Part shown: positions 51,862 through 63,449 of the stretch, piece after piece
How the letters are laid out: each line of letters begins with the position of its first letter
Numbering within the stretch: position 1 is the first letter of the stretch
Source of the DNA: Streptomyces sp. NBC_01571
GTDB taxonomy: Bacteria > Actinomycetota > Actinomycetes > Streptomycetales > Streptomycetaceae
Assembly (NCBI RefSeq): GCF_026339875.1
Contig: NZ_JAPEPZ010000001.1
Location: 7,936,001 to 8,000,000, forward strand
Length of the DNA: 64,000 bases
Direction of reading: 5' to 3'
The notes under the pieces: model-generated
What the model was told of the DNA's origin: nothing
The model's input: only the letters and a program-made list of their open reading frames with translations
Databases searched by the model: none
Program-made: the position numbers and the translations under genes

Positions 51862-52498
51862 GTGACGACCCTTCTCCTCGCATGGCCACACCGGCGGGAA
51901 CCAGGTGCTGGGGACGGTTTCATGAATGCCCCTCGCCCCGATGCCGAGCACATCGGCGCAGTTCGTGCCCCTCGAACGGATGCCTGGACTTCGCACGGGA
52001 ACGGTGCGTGACGACAACGGGCCGACGCGGGAGCACACGCTTCCGCCGGTGAATGGAACGAGATGTAGCGGTGTGTGACACTTTGGTTTCAGGCCTGGTC
52101 TGTCGCTACCCCCTTCGTGGCGGACCAGGCCTCATCGCGTACCGGCAGTCGGCGTGTTCGCCGCTGTCGCGGGTGAGGCGCCGGGTGGCCCGGTCGGTGG
52201 GGCGAAGGGCATCGGCGCGCGGTGCGATGCTGCCGAGTACCTCGCTACCCGGGCCGAGGACCTGAAGGACGTCTGGTGGCGACCGCCGATGAGGGCACGA
52301 TTCGTGCTGCGGCCGGCCGATCGATAAGGTGCCGGATCACGACCGCACCCGTTGCACCCACGGGCCGGTCAGGGCTCTGCCGCAGTGTGTGGCACCTCCA
52401 CGGCTGCCTTGCCGACCCCTGCCTGCCCGGACCCTGGGACACGGGGGCGATCTTCACGGCGGGGCAGCCGGGCCCCGGCCGACGGTCAGGAGGAACGA
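51862..52498. other. 637-bp divergent gap with a hairpin
   Basis: No gene recognised. AGGCCTGGTC (52091-52100) and GACCAGGCCT (52123-52132) form a perfect 10-bp stem with a 22-base loop. A 35-codon open stretch at about 52215-52327 (DAAEYLATRAEDLKDVWWRP) has coding-like composition but no start or known family. Promoters of the SRPBCC and IMP dehydrogenase genes should lie here. Confidence 0.4.
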
Positions 52499-53995
52499 GT
52501 GGCACAGATCATCGCCGAGGTCTCACGGACGTTCAACGAGTTTCTGCTCCTGCCCAACCGGACCCGGACCGACTGCTCGCCCGCGACGGTCGAGCTGCGC
52601 ACGCCCCTGGTGCGGCACATCGCGGGCGAGCCGTCGGCGATCGAACTGCACTCCCCGTTCACGTCCGCGATCATGCAGGCCGTCAGTACTCCGGAACTCG
52701 CGATCGCGCTCGCCCGCAACGGCGGTCTGAGCTTTCTGCACCACAACCAGTCGATCCAGGACCAGGTCGCCGCGGTCTGCCAGGTGAAGAACTTCAAGGC
52801 CGGATTCGTCACCAGCGATACGAACGTCCGGCCTGACGACAGCCTGGGTCTCCTGGTCGACGTCATGCGACGCACAGGTCACAGCACCGCCGCGGTCACC
52901 CACGACGGGACCGCCACCGGACGCCTGCTCGGCCTGGTGACCTCCCGCGACTTCCACCCGCAACGCCACGACCTGGCCGAACCGGTCGGCGAGCGGATGA
53001 CCACCATCGCGGACCTGCCCCATGCCGGGCCTGACGCCACGCTCTCCGAGGCCAACGCCCGGCTGTGGGACGAGCGGCTGGACTGTCTCCCGGTGCTGGA
53101 CGGCGCGGGCAACCTGCAGTATCTGGTGTTCCGGTCCGACTACACGGACAACAAGCGATTCCCGAACCAGGTCGTGGACGCCGCCAAGCGCCTGCGCGTG
53201 GGCGCGGGCGTCAACACCCATGACTACCAGGAGCGGATCCCGGCCCTGGTGGAGGCCGGCGCGGACGCGTTGTGCTTCGACTCGTCCGACGGCTACAGCG
53301 ACTGGCAGGCACAGGCCCTGACTTGGGTGAAGAAGCACTATCCCGAGGTCCCGGTCGGCGGAGGCAACGTGGTGGACGGCGAGGCGTTCACCTTCCTCGC
53401 CGAGGCGGGGGCGGACTTCGTCAAGGTCGGTGTGGGCGGAGGGTCCATCTGCATCACTCGTGACCAGAAGGGCATCGGCCGTGGCCAGGCCAGCGCTGTG
53501 CTGGACGTCGCGAGGGCCCGCGATGCCTTCCGCGAGCGCACCGGTGAGTATGTGCCGATCTGCTCCGACGGCGGTCTGGTCCACGACTACCACGTGGCCC
53601 TGGCGCTCGCGATGGGGGCCGACTTCGTCATGATGGGGCGCTACTTCGCGCGCTTCGACCAAGCGGCCGGCGCGAAACTGCCCACCCGCGACGGCTTCGT
53701 GAAGGAGTACTGGGGTGAGGGCTCGAACCGCGCCCGAAACTGGCAGCGCTACGGGCAGGGCGGTCAGGGGCTGGTCTTCGAGGAAGGCGTGGACGGTTAC
53801 GTCCCCTACGCGGGCGACCTCGACGAAGGGCTCGCCCTGACGGTCGCCAAGCTCAAGACCACGATGGTCTCCTGCGGTTCCGCCACCCTTCCGGAGTTCC
53901 AGTCCACGGCCCGGCTGACGCTCGTCTCGGACCAGAGCTTCCAGGAGAGCCACGCCAACGTCACCCCGCGGGACACCCCGACGACGGTCTCCTGA
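52499..53995 (+). CDS. guaB: IMP dehydrogenase, atypical paralogue
   Basis: NAD-dependent IMP dehydrogenase (IMP to XMP, guanine nucleotide synthesis), 498 aa from GTG 52499 with AGGAGG upstream. The TIM barrel is split by a CBS pair (about 95-220). The catalytic loop is VGGGSICITRDQKGIGRGQ with Cys318, where standard bacterial enzymes have GPGSICTTR. The flap region has KEYWGEGSNRARN and RYGQ, then EEGVDGYVPYAG. Loop and flap resemble the subgroup seen in some protists and scattered bacteria. A housekeeping GuaB is presumably elsewhere; this one may be a specialised or inhibitor-tolerant copy (inference). Confidence 0.87.
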   Translation: MAQIIAEVSRTFNEFLLLPNRTRTDCSPATVELRTPLVRHIAGEPSAIELHSPFTSAIMQAVSTPELAIALARNGGLSFLHHNQSIQDQVAAVCQVKNFKAGFVTSDTNVRPDDSLGLLVDVMRRTGHSTAAVTHDGTATGRLLGLVTSRDFHPQRHDLAEPVGERMTTIADLPHAGPDATLSEANARLWDERLDCLPVLDGAGNLQYLVFRSDYTDNKRFPNQVVDAAKRLRVGAGVNTHDYQERIPALVEAGADALCFDSSDGYSDWQAQALTWVKKHYPEVPVGGGNVVDGEAFTFLAEAGADFVKVGVGGGSICITRDQKGIGRGQASAVLDVARARDAFRERTGEYVPICSDGGLVHDYHVALALAMGADFVMMGRYFARFDQAAGAKLPTRDGFVKEYWGEGSNRARNWQRYGQGGQGLVFEEGVDGYVPYAGDLDEGLALTVAKLKTTMVSCGSATLPEFQSTARLTLVSDQSFQESHANVTPRDTPTTVS

Positions 53996-54179
53996 CAAGC
54001 CGTCGAGGCCCAACGAGGACTACTGTCCCGGCACGTGATCGACGTACCCAGGTACCCGCCGGCGGTGCGCCCGTCGATCATTCGCCGGGCGCCCGGTGGC
54101 GGGTGGCGGGTGGCCGGCCGCCGTGGCTGCCTCGTCGCGGCGACCTGTGCGCCGCGGCCGGTGCGGTCCGAGTGATGCG

Positions 54180-55289
54180 TCAGCCTGCCTGCGGTGCCGG
54201 TGTCAGCTGCTGGGCGGCGCTGAACTTCCGCCGCCAGGCCAGGGAGACGTGGACGAGCGCGACCAGGACCGGGACCTCGATGAGCGGGCCGACGACGCCG
54301 GCGAGTGCCTGGCCGCTGGTGACTCCGAAGGTGGCGACGGCGACCGCGATGGCCAGCTCGAAGTTGTTGCCCGCGGCGGTGAAGGCGAGGGTGGCGGTGC
54401 GTTCGTAGGCGAGGCCGATGACCTTGCCGAGGGCGAAGGTGCCGAACCACATGACCGCGAAGTACACCAGCAGCGGCAGGGCGACGCGGGCCACGTCCAG
54501 CGGCTGCGAGGTGATCGTCCTCCCTTGCAGGGCGAAGAGGATGACGATCGTGAAGAGCAGGCCGTAGAGGGCCCACGGGCCGATCTTCGGAAGGAAGCCC
54601 GTCTCGTACTTCCGGCGGCCGAGCCTGCGTTCGCCGAAGCGGCGGGTGAGGAAGCCGGCCAGCAGCGGGACGCCGAGGAAGATGACGACGTTCAGGGCGA
54701 TCTTCCACAGGGGGATGTCCAGGTGCCGGCCGTCGCCCAGGCCGAGCCAGTTGGGCAGCAGGTCGAGGTAGAACCAGCCGAGCAGGCCGAACGCCAGTAC
54801 CTGGAACACCGAGTTCAGGGCGACGAGGACGGCGGCGGCCTCGCGGTCGCCGCAGGCCAGGTCGTTCCAGATGATGACCATGGCGATGCACCGGGCCAGG
54901 CCGACGATGATCAGGCCGGTACGGTACTCCGGCAGGTCCGGCAGGAAGATCCAGGCCAGCGCGAACATGACCGCCGGGCCGACGAGCCAGTTGATGACCA
55001 GCGACGAGACCATGAGCCTGCGGTCGCCGGTGACGGCGTCGAGTCTGTCGTAGCGGACCTTGGCCAGGACCGGGTACATCATGATCAGCAGGCCGACGGC
55101 GATCGGCAGGGAGATACCGCCGATCTCGACCTTCGCCAGGGTGTCGCCCAGACCGGGGATGAGCCTACCGAGCCCCAGGCCGACGGCCATCGCGACGAGG
55201 ATCCAGACGGCGAGGTATCGGTCGAGCGTCGACAGCCTCGCGACGACGGAGGACTCCTCGGCGGTCGCGGGTGACGGGGTGGGGGTCAC
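54180..55289 (-). CDS. ACR3-type arsenite efflux permease
   Basis: Arsenite/H+ antiporter of the ACR3 (BART) family, 369 aa, about ten transmembrane helices. Signature segments are LSTLDRYLAVWILVAMAVGL, LPIAVGLLIMMYPVLAKVRY, GLARCIAMVIIWNDLACGD with the family Cys in GLARC, and AFTAAGNNFELAIAVAVATF. GTG 55289 overlaps the arsR stop (GTGA), coupling the two. Confidence 0.93.
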   Translation of the reverse strand: MTPTPSPATAEESSVVARLSTLDRYLAVWILVAMAVGLGLGRLIPGLGDTLAKVEIGGISLPIAVGLLIMMYPVLAKVRYDRLDAVTGDRRLMVSSLVINWLVGPAVMFALAWIFLPDLPEYRTGLIIVGLARCIAMVIIWNDLACGDREAAAVLVALNSVFQVLAFGLLGWFYLDLLPNWLGLGDGRHLDIPLWKIALNVVIFLGVPLLAGFLTRRFGERRLGRRKYETGFLPKIGPWALYGLLFTIVILFALQGRTITSQPLDVARVALPLLVYFAVMWFGTFALGKVIGLAYERTATLAFTAAGNNFELAIAVAVATFGVTSGQALAGVVGPLIEVPVLVALVHVSLAWRRKFSAAQQLTPAPQAG

Positions 55290-55594
55290 GGGCAGGCCCT
55301 CTTGTTCTCGGCGGTGTTGCGAGCGGACTCGGCCAGGTCGGCGAACTGCCCGGCGAGGCGGGCGATGACATCGGCACGCAGCTTGTAGTACGTGAAGCGG
55401 CCGCACGGCTCCGTTTCCACGACCCCGGCCTCGCGCAGCACTCTCATGTGGTTGGAGAGGTTGGTCTGCTTCGCCCCCGTCTCCTCGATGAGGTGCGTGG
55501 TGCAGAGGGTCTCCTCGGCCAGCAGGGAGACGATCCGGAGGCGGAGCGGGTCGGCCAGAACCCGCATCAGATCAGCGTCGACTGACATCAGCAT
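55286..55594 (-). CDS. arsR: ArsR-family arsenic-responsive repressor
   Basis: A 102-aa winged-helix repressor: VLADPLRLRIVSLLAEETLC, GAKQTNLSNHMRVLREAGVV, EPCGRFTYYKL. Cys residues in ETLC and EPCGR and the C-terminal RACP are candidate As(III) ligands; the classical CVC pair is absent. A second ATG two codons in is an alternative start. It overlaps the ACR3 gene and is divergent from arsC, with two ATCAG-type palindromes around its start. Confidence 0.92.
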   Translation of the reverse strand: MLMSVDADLMRVLADPLRLRIVSLLAEETLCTTHLIEETGAKQTNLSNHMRVLREAGVVETEPCGRFTYYKLRADVIARLAGQFADLAESARNTAENKRACP

Positions 55595-55627
55595 GGGCTG
55601 ATATTGTCACATCAGTCCGAGCTGATG
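55587..55627. promoter_or_regulatory. Two ArsR operator-like palindromes
   Basis: ATCAGC-ATGG-GCTGAT (55587-55602) covers the arsR start, and CATCAG-TCCGAG-CTGATG (55610-55627) lies in the gap. Shared half-site ATCAG; centres are 24 bp apart. This fits autoregulation and control of the divergent arsC. Confidence 0.7.
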
Positions 55628-55720
55628 CCAGTCCGGCTGATCCCTGGACCGCCGGTCACGGACCCCGAGGGCGTGCCGCCGACCGCTCCACCTGCTCGTC
55701 CACTCGCAAAGGAAGAACCG

Positions 55721-56140
55721 ATGGCTTCGAGCCCTCTCGCCTCCGTACTGTTCGTCTGTGTCCACAACGCCGGGCGCTCGCAGATGGCCGCCGGATTCCT
55801 CGACCACCTCGCGGGCGACCGGATCGAGGTCCGCTCCGCGGGCTCCGTCCCCGGCGAGCGGGTCAACCCCTCCGCCGTCGAGGCGATGAAGGAAGTCGGC
55901 GTCGACATCGCCGACCAGAAGCCGAAGATCCTCACCACCGAGGCGGTTCAGGCGTCCGACTACGTCATCACCATGGGCTGCGGCGACGCCTGCCCCGTCT
56001 TCCCCGGCAAGAAGTACCTCGACTGGGACCTGGAGGACCCGGCCGGCAAGGGCGTCGGGGCCGTCCGCCCCATCCGCGACGAGATCCGGACCCGCATCGA
56101 GGCCCTGATCGCCGAGATCGACGCCCAGCAAGGGGCGTGA
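55721..56140 (+). CDS. arsC: Arsenate reductase (LMW-phosphatase fold)
   Basis: Low-molecular-weight phosphatase-type arsenate reductase, 139 aa, reducing As(V) to As(III) for export by ACR3. The P-loop is VCVHNAGRSQ with nucleophile Cys13; resolving Cys candidates are Cys87 and Cys91 in MGCGDACPVFPG, followed by the Asp loop LDWDLEDP. Actinobacterial members use mycothiol or thioredoxin. ATG 55721 has an AAAGGAAG site. Confidence 0.92.
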   Translation: MASSPLASVLFVCVHNAGRSQMAAGFLDHLAGDRIEVRSAGSVPGERVNPSAVEAMKEVGVDIADQKPKILTTEAVQASDYVITMGCGDACPVFPGKKYLDWDLEDPAGKGVGAVRPIRDEIRTRIEALIAEIDAQQGA

Positions 56141-56207
56141 CCTCCGGGACGGACAACCGGTACGCGCGAGGCGGTGTCCGGTGCGGAGCGCGTGCCCCCG
56201 CGCCGTC

Positions 56208-57134
56208 CTACGCGCCTCGCCGGTGCCGGACTGCCTTCTTCGCCGTCGCGGTCTTCTTCGCCGCCTTCTTGGCAGGCGCCTTCTTCGTCGTCTTCCTGGC
56301 CGTCTTCTTCGGGATCTCGTGGACCGTGGCATCCTTCGCGTCGTCCTCGCCGCGTGCGGACCGTGCTTTGCGGACACTCTCCTGCAGGGCGGCCATCAGC
56401 TCGACGACCTGCCCGCTCGGCTCGTCGTCGCCGGTACTCGGCTTCGCCGGCTGCCGCCCCCCGGATTTCGCCTCGATCACCGCTTCCAGGGCCTCCCGGT
56501 AGGTGTCCCGGTAGCCGGAGATGTCGTCCGTCGTCATCGACTCGACCAGGTGCACGGCCGCGTCGATCTCGGAGTCCGTGACCTCGATGTCCTTCGGGGC
56601 GAGCTCGGCGGGGTCACGGATCTCGTCGTCCCACTTGAGCACGTGCGCGATCAGCGCCCCGTCCCGCACCCGCAGCAGCACCAGGCGCTCTCGCCCGTGC
56701 CAGGCCAGCTTCGCGACGGCCACCTTCGTGTTGCGGGCCAACGCCTTCGCGATCAGGGCGTACGGTTTCGCCGCGACCTGGCCGTCGTACTGCAGGAAGT
56801 AGCTGTCACCGCTCAGCCGCACCGGATCGATCGAGGCGGCCGGCACGAACGCGACGATCTCGATCGCTTTCGCGGTCGGCAGCGGCATCTCCTCCAGCTC
56901 CGCGTCCGTGACCGCGACCAGCGTGTCCTTGGAGACCTCGAAGCCCTTGCCGATCTCGCCCGCGGACACCTCGCGGTCCTCCGCCTCGCAGTACTTGCGC
57001 ACCCGCACCCGGCTCAGGTCCTCGGTATGGATCTGGTGGAAGTGGACCGAACGGTCCTCGGTAGCGCTCACCAGCTTCACGGGAATGGTCACCAGACCGA
57101 AGCTGATGGCACCGCTCCACAAGGGTCGGGGCAT
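56208..57134 (-). CDS. ku: Ku DNA end-binding protein
   Basis: Bacterial Ku homodimer subunit for non-homologous end joining, 308 aa. The core is PLWSGAISFGLVTIPVKLVS, KYCEAEDREVSAGEIGKGFE, AYFLQYDG-like DSYFLQYDGQVAAKPYALIA, LVLLRVRDGALIAHVLKWDD. A Lys/Ala-rich tail (TARKTTKKAPAKKAAKKTAT) extends the actinobacterial Ku C terminus and probably binds DNA. A GGAGGTCC site precedes the ATG. No ligase D gene is in the window. Confidence 0.93.
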   Translation of the reverse strand: MPRPLWSGAISFGLVTIPVKLVSATEDRSVHFHQIHTEDLSRVRVRKYCEAEDREVSAGEIGKGFEVSKDTLVAVTDAELEEMPLPTAKAIEIVAFVPAASIDPVRLSGDSYFLQYDGQVAAKPYALIAKALARNTKVAVAKLAWHGRERLVLLRVRDGALIAHVLKWDDEIRDPAELAPKDIEVTDSEIDAAVHLVESMTTDDISGYRDTYREALEAVIEAKSGGRQPAKPSTGDDEPSGQVVELMAALQESVRKARSARGEDDAKDATVHEIPKKTARKTTKKAPAKKAAKKTATAKKAVRHRRGA

Positions 57135-57185
57135 GACGGACCTCCATGAAGGCCCCGAGCCCCACCAGCTGCGGGACCTCAGGGA

Positions 57186-57380
57186 TCACTTCACATTCTC
57201 AGCGGCAACTGCGTGGCCGCACCACTTGTGGAATGACACGGGGCTGCCCAGCAGGTACATGTCGCGGTCGATGAGGTCGCGGATCTTGCGGGCCATGACC
57301 TCGGCGTCGCCGACCTTCAGGGTGGTGGGATCGCCGTGGTAGTAGCTCTCGCCAGGCCCGGAGAAAGAGGCGAGCAGCAC
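57186..57380 (-). pseudogene. Flavodoxin-family gene remnant
   Basis: The frame starts like a flavodoxin (LLASFSGPGESYYHGDPTTL, KVGDAEVMARKIRDLIDRDM) but jumps from IDRDM straight to YLLGSPVSFHKW, a motif that normally lies about 45-50 residues further on (…D.VLLGSP). It then ends after 15 unrelated residues. An internal deletion and loss of the C-terminal half are inferred. Total length is 64 codons against about 160-190. Confidence 0.6.
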
Positions 57381-57513
57381 CCGGCTGGTTCAGAGATGAG
57401 CCCTTCGCGAGTGGTCCGGAAGGGGAAAGGGGCGAGCGACGGCCGGCGGCGCGGGCTGTCGCTCGCCCCTCAGACGGACGTGAGGAGCGGCATCTCGACG
57501 CCGTTGTTCAAGG

Positions 57514-59220
<1,707 letters not shown>

Positions 59221-59430
59221 GTCGTCCTCTCCACGTCGTGGCGCCGCCCGGCATCTTCACTCCCGCCGGCCCGGTAGGTCGTGTCCGCGGTGGCCGCCGG
59301 GGCGCCGGCGTCCTGTCTCCTTCAGCCTCGCCCGGATCACGGCGGTGTGGCAGGGCGGGCTCTTCGGGGGTAACGACAGGGCTCCCCTCGGCGCCTGCGC
59401 CCGAGGCCATGTGCGGGTGAGACTGGAGTC

Positions 59431-60348
59431 ATGGCATCCGAGAGCGCGCACAGTGAAGGCGCCGAGCTGGGCCGCTATCTGCGTGCCCGCCGCACCCAGA
59501 CCAGCCCCGCACACGTCGGCCTCACCGTCGGCGCCGGAATCCGCCGCACCCCGGGGCTGCGCCGCGAGGAACTCGCCACGCTCGCCGGCATCAGCATCGA
59601 CTACTACGTGCGTCTGGAGCGCGGCAAGGAGACCCGTCCCAGCCCCGCCGTCCTCGATGCGCTCGCCCGCGCGCTGCACATGGACGACCAGGAGCACCAG
59701 CACCTGCGTGAGCTCGCCGCCCGCGCCGCCCGTTACGCCCCTGAGCCGCCGCCCGCCCCCAGCCGTACGGTGCGCCCCCACCTCAAGCTGCTGCTGGAAT
59801 CGCTCCGCCCGAACCCGGCGTACGTGATCAGCCGCAGCATGGACGTGCTGGCCTGGAACCCCGGGGGTCTCGCCCTGTACGCGGGCTTGGAGGACTGGCC
59901 GGCCAAGCACCGCAACCTCGCGCGCTACCTGTTCCTGCACCCGGCCGCCCAGGACCTGTTCCCCGACTGGGACCGTCAGATCACCACATGCGTCGCCCGC
60001 CTGCGTGCCGTCGCCGGCACCGCCCCCGACGCATCAGACCTCACCCACCTGGTCGGCGAACTCCTCCTCAAAAGCCCGGACTTCGCCGGCCTCTGGGAAC
60101 GCTACGAAGTGACCGGACGCAAGCCCGCTCAGAAGACGTTCCAGCACCCGCAGGTCGGCACGCTCACCCTCACCTCCCAGTCCCTGCACGTGGAAGGCAC
60201 CCCGGGTCAGCGCGTCGGCGTCTACACCGCCGAGCCCGGCAGCCCCGACCACGACGCCCTGCTCCTGCTCGACATGACCGCACCGCAGCCGGCGGAACGC
60301 CCTGCGTCTGCCCCGGAGGCCACTGGTCGGCAGACCCGCCGGGACTGA
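59431..60348 (+). CDS. XRE-family regulator with MmyB-like ligand domain
   Basis: Regulator of 305 aa. The helix-turn-helix is at about 10-75 (LGRYLRARRTQTSPAHVGL, IRRTPGLRREELATLAGISI, DYYVRLERGKETRPSPAVLD). An MmyB-type C-terminal domain follows (NPAYVISRSMDVLAWNPGGL, HPQVGTLTLTSQSLHV). Members frequently control a divergent short-chain or aldo/keto reductase, which fits here. Confidence 0.9.
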   Translation: MASESAHSEGAELGRYLRARRTQTSPAHVGLTVGAGIRRTPGLRREELATLAGISIDYYVRLERGKETRPSPAVLDALARALHMDDQEHQHLRELAARAARYAPEPPPAPSRTVRPHLKLLLESLRPNPAYVISRSMDVLAWNPGGLALYAGLEDWPAKHRNLARYLFLHPAAQDLFPDWDRQITTCVARLRAVAGTAPDASDLTHLVGELLLKSPDFAGLWERYEVTGRKPAQKTFQHPQVGTLTLTSQSLHVEGTPGQRVGVYTAEPGSPDHDALLLLDMTAPQPAERPASAPEATGRQTRRD

Positions 60349-61002
60349 CTGGCCGGCCGCCCAGGAGGCAGGGATCCGCAGGCTGTCGCGGGCGGGGAGG
60401 GGGAACGTGTCCTCCGCCTTCAGTCGGCACCTGGCACCAGGGGAGCGGAGACACCGGACAGGGACATGTCGTGAGACACGTCCGAAAGGTCCCGGTCAGA
60501 GCCATGCTCCATGCCATGAGTCGCGAGATCCCACGCCAGCCCGGAGCCCCGGACGCGGTGTGCCCGCTGAAGTGTGGCCGAGCGTACGGACCGGCCCGGC
60601 GCCCCCGGAGCCCCTTTGCAGTTCGCCGGTGACCAGGACCGCGGCAGGGTTGAGAAGGACAGGGAAGGGCTACCCGCTTGGCATCGGGGTTCGGACGACA
60701 GCCCCGTAGGACTCTCCGAGGCGACGTTCGTCTCGGGGAGCCCTGGCGCCAGGAGACGTGGCGATCATGCCTCTCCTGGTGAAAGCCCGACGAAACTGCC
60801 GGGGCGGGGTCGGCTGGTCCACCTGGGTGCCGTCTGGTCGCCGGTATCCGGCCCAGCGGGTGTGATGGGGGGGTGCGGTCCTCCGTCCGTGCAGCGGACG
60901 ACGCCCCAGTCTTGGGGTCGAGCGCAGCGGGGTCGCCTGCGAAGCAGAGTGCGATGAAGCGCGCCGGCCGCTGCGAAGGCGGCGCCCGCGGAAGGAGTCA
61001 CT
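60349..61002. other. 654-bp gap without recognisable gene
   Basis: Several overlapping open frames of 70-130 codons exist, but none has a ribosome site, coherent G/C third-position bias or known motifs. The right end (GGAAGGAGTCACTGTG, 60989-61005) is the ribosome site and start of the YihY gene. Confidence 0.4.
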
Positions 61003-62070
61003 GTGACAACGCCCCCCTCCGACGGCCCCGACCGGCCATATCGCGATGTCAGCGGCGCCGACCACGGTGGCGGTCACCGGCGCCTGAACGGTGACAGTGG
61101 CAGCATGGATCGCCCGCCCCCCGACCGCGTGGGTGGCGACGGCCGCGACACCAGCCGTCCGGCCCGGAAGGGTGCCGGGGACGGTGATTCGTTCAAAGGC
61201 GTCGTGAAGCGCACGCTGCGGGAGTTCAAGGAGGACAACCTCACGGACTGGGCAGCCGCCCTGACCTACTACGGGGTCCTGGCGATCTTCCCGGCCCTGC
61301 TGGCCCTGGTGTCCATTCTGGGGCTGCTGGGCCCGTCCACCATCGACTCGCTGATCAAGAACCTCTCCAGCATGTCGCCCGGGTCGGTACGGGATCTCCT
61401 CACCACCGTGCTGGAGCAGCTCAAGGGCGGCCAGGGCAAGGCCCTGCTCGCGTTGATCATCGGTGTCGTCCTGGCGCTGTGGTCGGCCTCCGGCTACGTC
61501 GCCGCCTTCATGCGGGCGTCCAACATCGTCTACGACATCGGCGAGGGCCGGCCCGTCTGGAAGACGCTACCGGTCCGTCTCGGCATCACCGCGGCCGTGG
61601 TGATCCTCCTGGCCCTCACCGCGGTCGGCGTCGTCTTCACCGGAACGCTGGCCGAAAAGATGGGCTCCGTCCTGGGTCTGGGCGACACGGCGGTGACCGC
61701 CTGGGACATCGCCAAGTGGCCCGTCATGCTCCTCCTGGTCGTCGTGATCATCACGTTGCTCTACTGGGCCGCGCCGAACGTCAAGCGGCAGATCAGGCGG
61801 GTGATGCCGGGCGGTCTCCTGGCCGTGGTCATCTGGCTCATCGCCTCCGCGTTGTTCGCCCTCTACGTCGCCAACTTCAGCAGCTACAACAAGACCTACG
61901 GCGCCTTCGCCACCCCCATCGTCGCGCTCATCTGGCTGTGGATCACCAATATCGCGATCCTGCTCGGGCTGGAGTTCAACGCCGAACTCGAACGCGGACG
62001 TGCCATCAACAGCGGCCAGGCCCCGGGGGACGAGCCCTACGCCGAACCCCGCGACACCCGCAAGCTCTGA
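61003..62070 (+). CDS. YihY/BrkB-family membrane protein
   Basis: A 355-aa polytopic protein. A polar N terminus (1-65) is followed by six hydrophobic helices, including WAAALTYYGVLAIFPALLAL, LLALIIGVVLALWSASGYVA, LVVVIITLLYWAAPNVKRQI and TPIVALIWLWITNIAILLGL ending in EFNAELERGR, the YihY signature end. Despite the old name ribonuclease BN, it is not an RNase; function is uncertain. GTG 61003 has GGAAGGAG upstream. Confidence 0.92.
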   Translation: MTTPPSDGPDRPYRDVSGADHGGGHRRLNGDSGSMDRPPPDRVGGDGRDTSRPARKGAGDGDSFKGVVKRTLREFKEDNLTDWAAALTYYGVLAIFPALLALVSILGLLGPSTIDSLIKNLSSMSPGSVRDLLTTVLEQLKGGQGKALLALIIGVVLALWSASGYVAAFMRASNIVYDIGEGRPVWKTLPVRLGITAAVVILLALTAVGVVFTGTLAEKMGSVLGLGDTAVTAWDIAKWPVMLLLVVVIITLLYWAAPNVKRQIRRVMPGGLLAVVIWLIASALFALYVANFSSYNKTYGAFATPIVALIWLWITNIAILLGLEFNAELERGRAINSGQAPGDEPYAEPRDTRKL

Positions 62071-62180
62071 TCACGACCGGCACTTCGGTGCGGCGCTTGA
62101 ATCGCTGTCGGGACGCGAGCCGAACGCGGTGGTGGGCCGCCGGTCGAGGGCGTCATGGTGACCGGGCGGCGGCAGGTGCG

Positions 62181-62348
62181 TCAGTGGGCCGGACGCTGGC
62201 GGTGCAGTACCGATCTCACGGCGAGATAGAGCACATCGGCGATGAGGAGCAGTACGCCGGCGGAGAGCAGGTAGAGCATGCCTTCAGTGGTCGCGCCGAC
62301 GACGACCAGCGCGATCGCGGCGAGTAGCAGGAAGTAGAAGAGGATCAT
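62181..62348 (-). CDS. Small two-helix membrane protein
   Basis: A 55-aa protein, nearly all hydrophobic: MILFYFLLLAAIALVVVGAT, GMLYLLSAGVLLLIADVLYL, then a basic end RSVLHRQRPAH. ATG 62348 has GAGG upstream. No family recognised. A nine-copy heptanucleotide repeat begins 52 bp before its start, in its likely promoter/leader. Confidence 0.65.
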   Translation of the reverse strand: MILFYFLLLAAIALVVVGATTEGMLYLLSAGVLLLIADVLYLAVRSVLHRQRPAH

Positions 62349-62765
<417 letters not shown>

Positions 62766-63290
62766 ATGTCTGATGAGAGGCCGGGTCTCTGCGTCCGGCA
62801 GAGGGCTGATGGCGATGTCGAGGAGTGCGTGCGGGTTCTCGCGGAGGTCCATCAGCTCGACGGCTATCCGGTGAACTGGCCTGATCAGCCCGGCGAGTGG
62901 CTGTCACGCGGTCCGCTGCTGGGCTCCTGGGTCGTCGAACTCGAAGGCCGCCTGGTCGGGCATGTCAGTTTGTCGCAGAGCGGCGAAGGCGATCTGGCCC
63001 CGATGCTGTGGAGCGAGCGGAACGGGGCGACGCGGGGGATGACCGCCGTGGTCGGCAGACTGTTCGTTGCCCCGCAGGCGAGGGGACATCGGATCGGCGC
63101 GCTGCTGATCGGCCAAGCAGTGGACGAAGCGCGGCGTCGCGGGCTGCACCCGGTGCTCGACGTCGTCACCTCCGACACTGCCGCGGCAGCCTTGTACGAG
63201 CGGCTGGGCTGGGAGCTGATGGCCACGGTCGAGCAGGAGTGGAGCCCGCACCAGACGGTGGCGGTTCGTTGTTACGCAGCGCCCTGCTGA
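62766..63290 (+). CDS. GNAT-family N-acetyltransferase
   Basis: Acetyl-CoA-dependent acetyltransferase, 174 aa from ATG 62766. The fold is visible as LCVRQRADGDVEECVRVLAE, ELEGRLVGHVSLSQ, the CoA-binding VGRLFVAPQARGHRIGALLI and the C-terminal AALYERLGWELMAT. Acceptor substrate unknown. Confidence 0.9.
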   Translation: MSDERPGLCVRQRADGDVEECVRVLAEVHQLDGYPVNWPDQPGEWLSRGPLLGSWVVELEGRLVGHVSLSQSGEGDLAPMLWSERNGATRGMTAVVGRLFVAPQARGHRIGALLIGQAVDEARRRGLHPVLDVVTSDTAAAALYERLGWELMATVEQEWSPHQTVAVRCYAAPC

Positions 63291-63449
63291 CGTGACCAGT
63301 CCAGTGCTCGCCGATCCGGGCCTGGGTGAGTTCGTCGACGCCACCAGGTGCCGAGCGCTTCGACCGGCCTGGGGGCGATCTCCACGCTTGCGGATCTTAT
63401 GCATCTTTTAAATGGGTCAGGCGGCGGAAGTCCCGGCGGCAACCTTTGC

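Noticed and set aside
60574..60957. 128-codon frame before the YihY gene
   Set aside because: No third-position bias or recognisable domain, and it overlaps several equally long frames.
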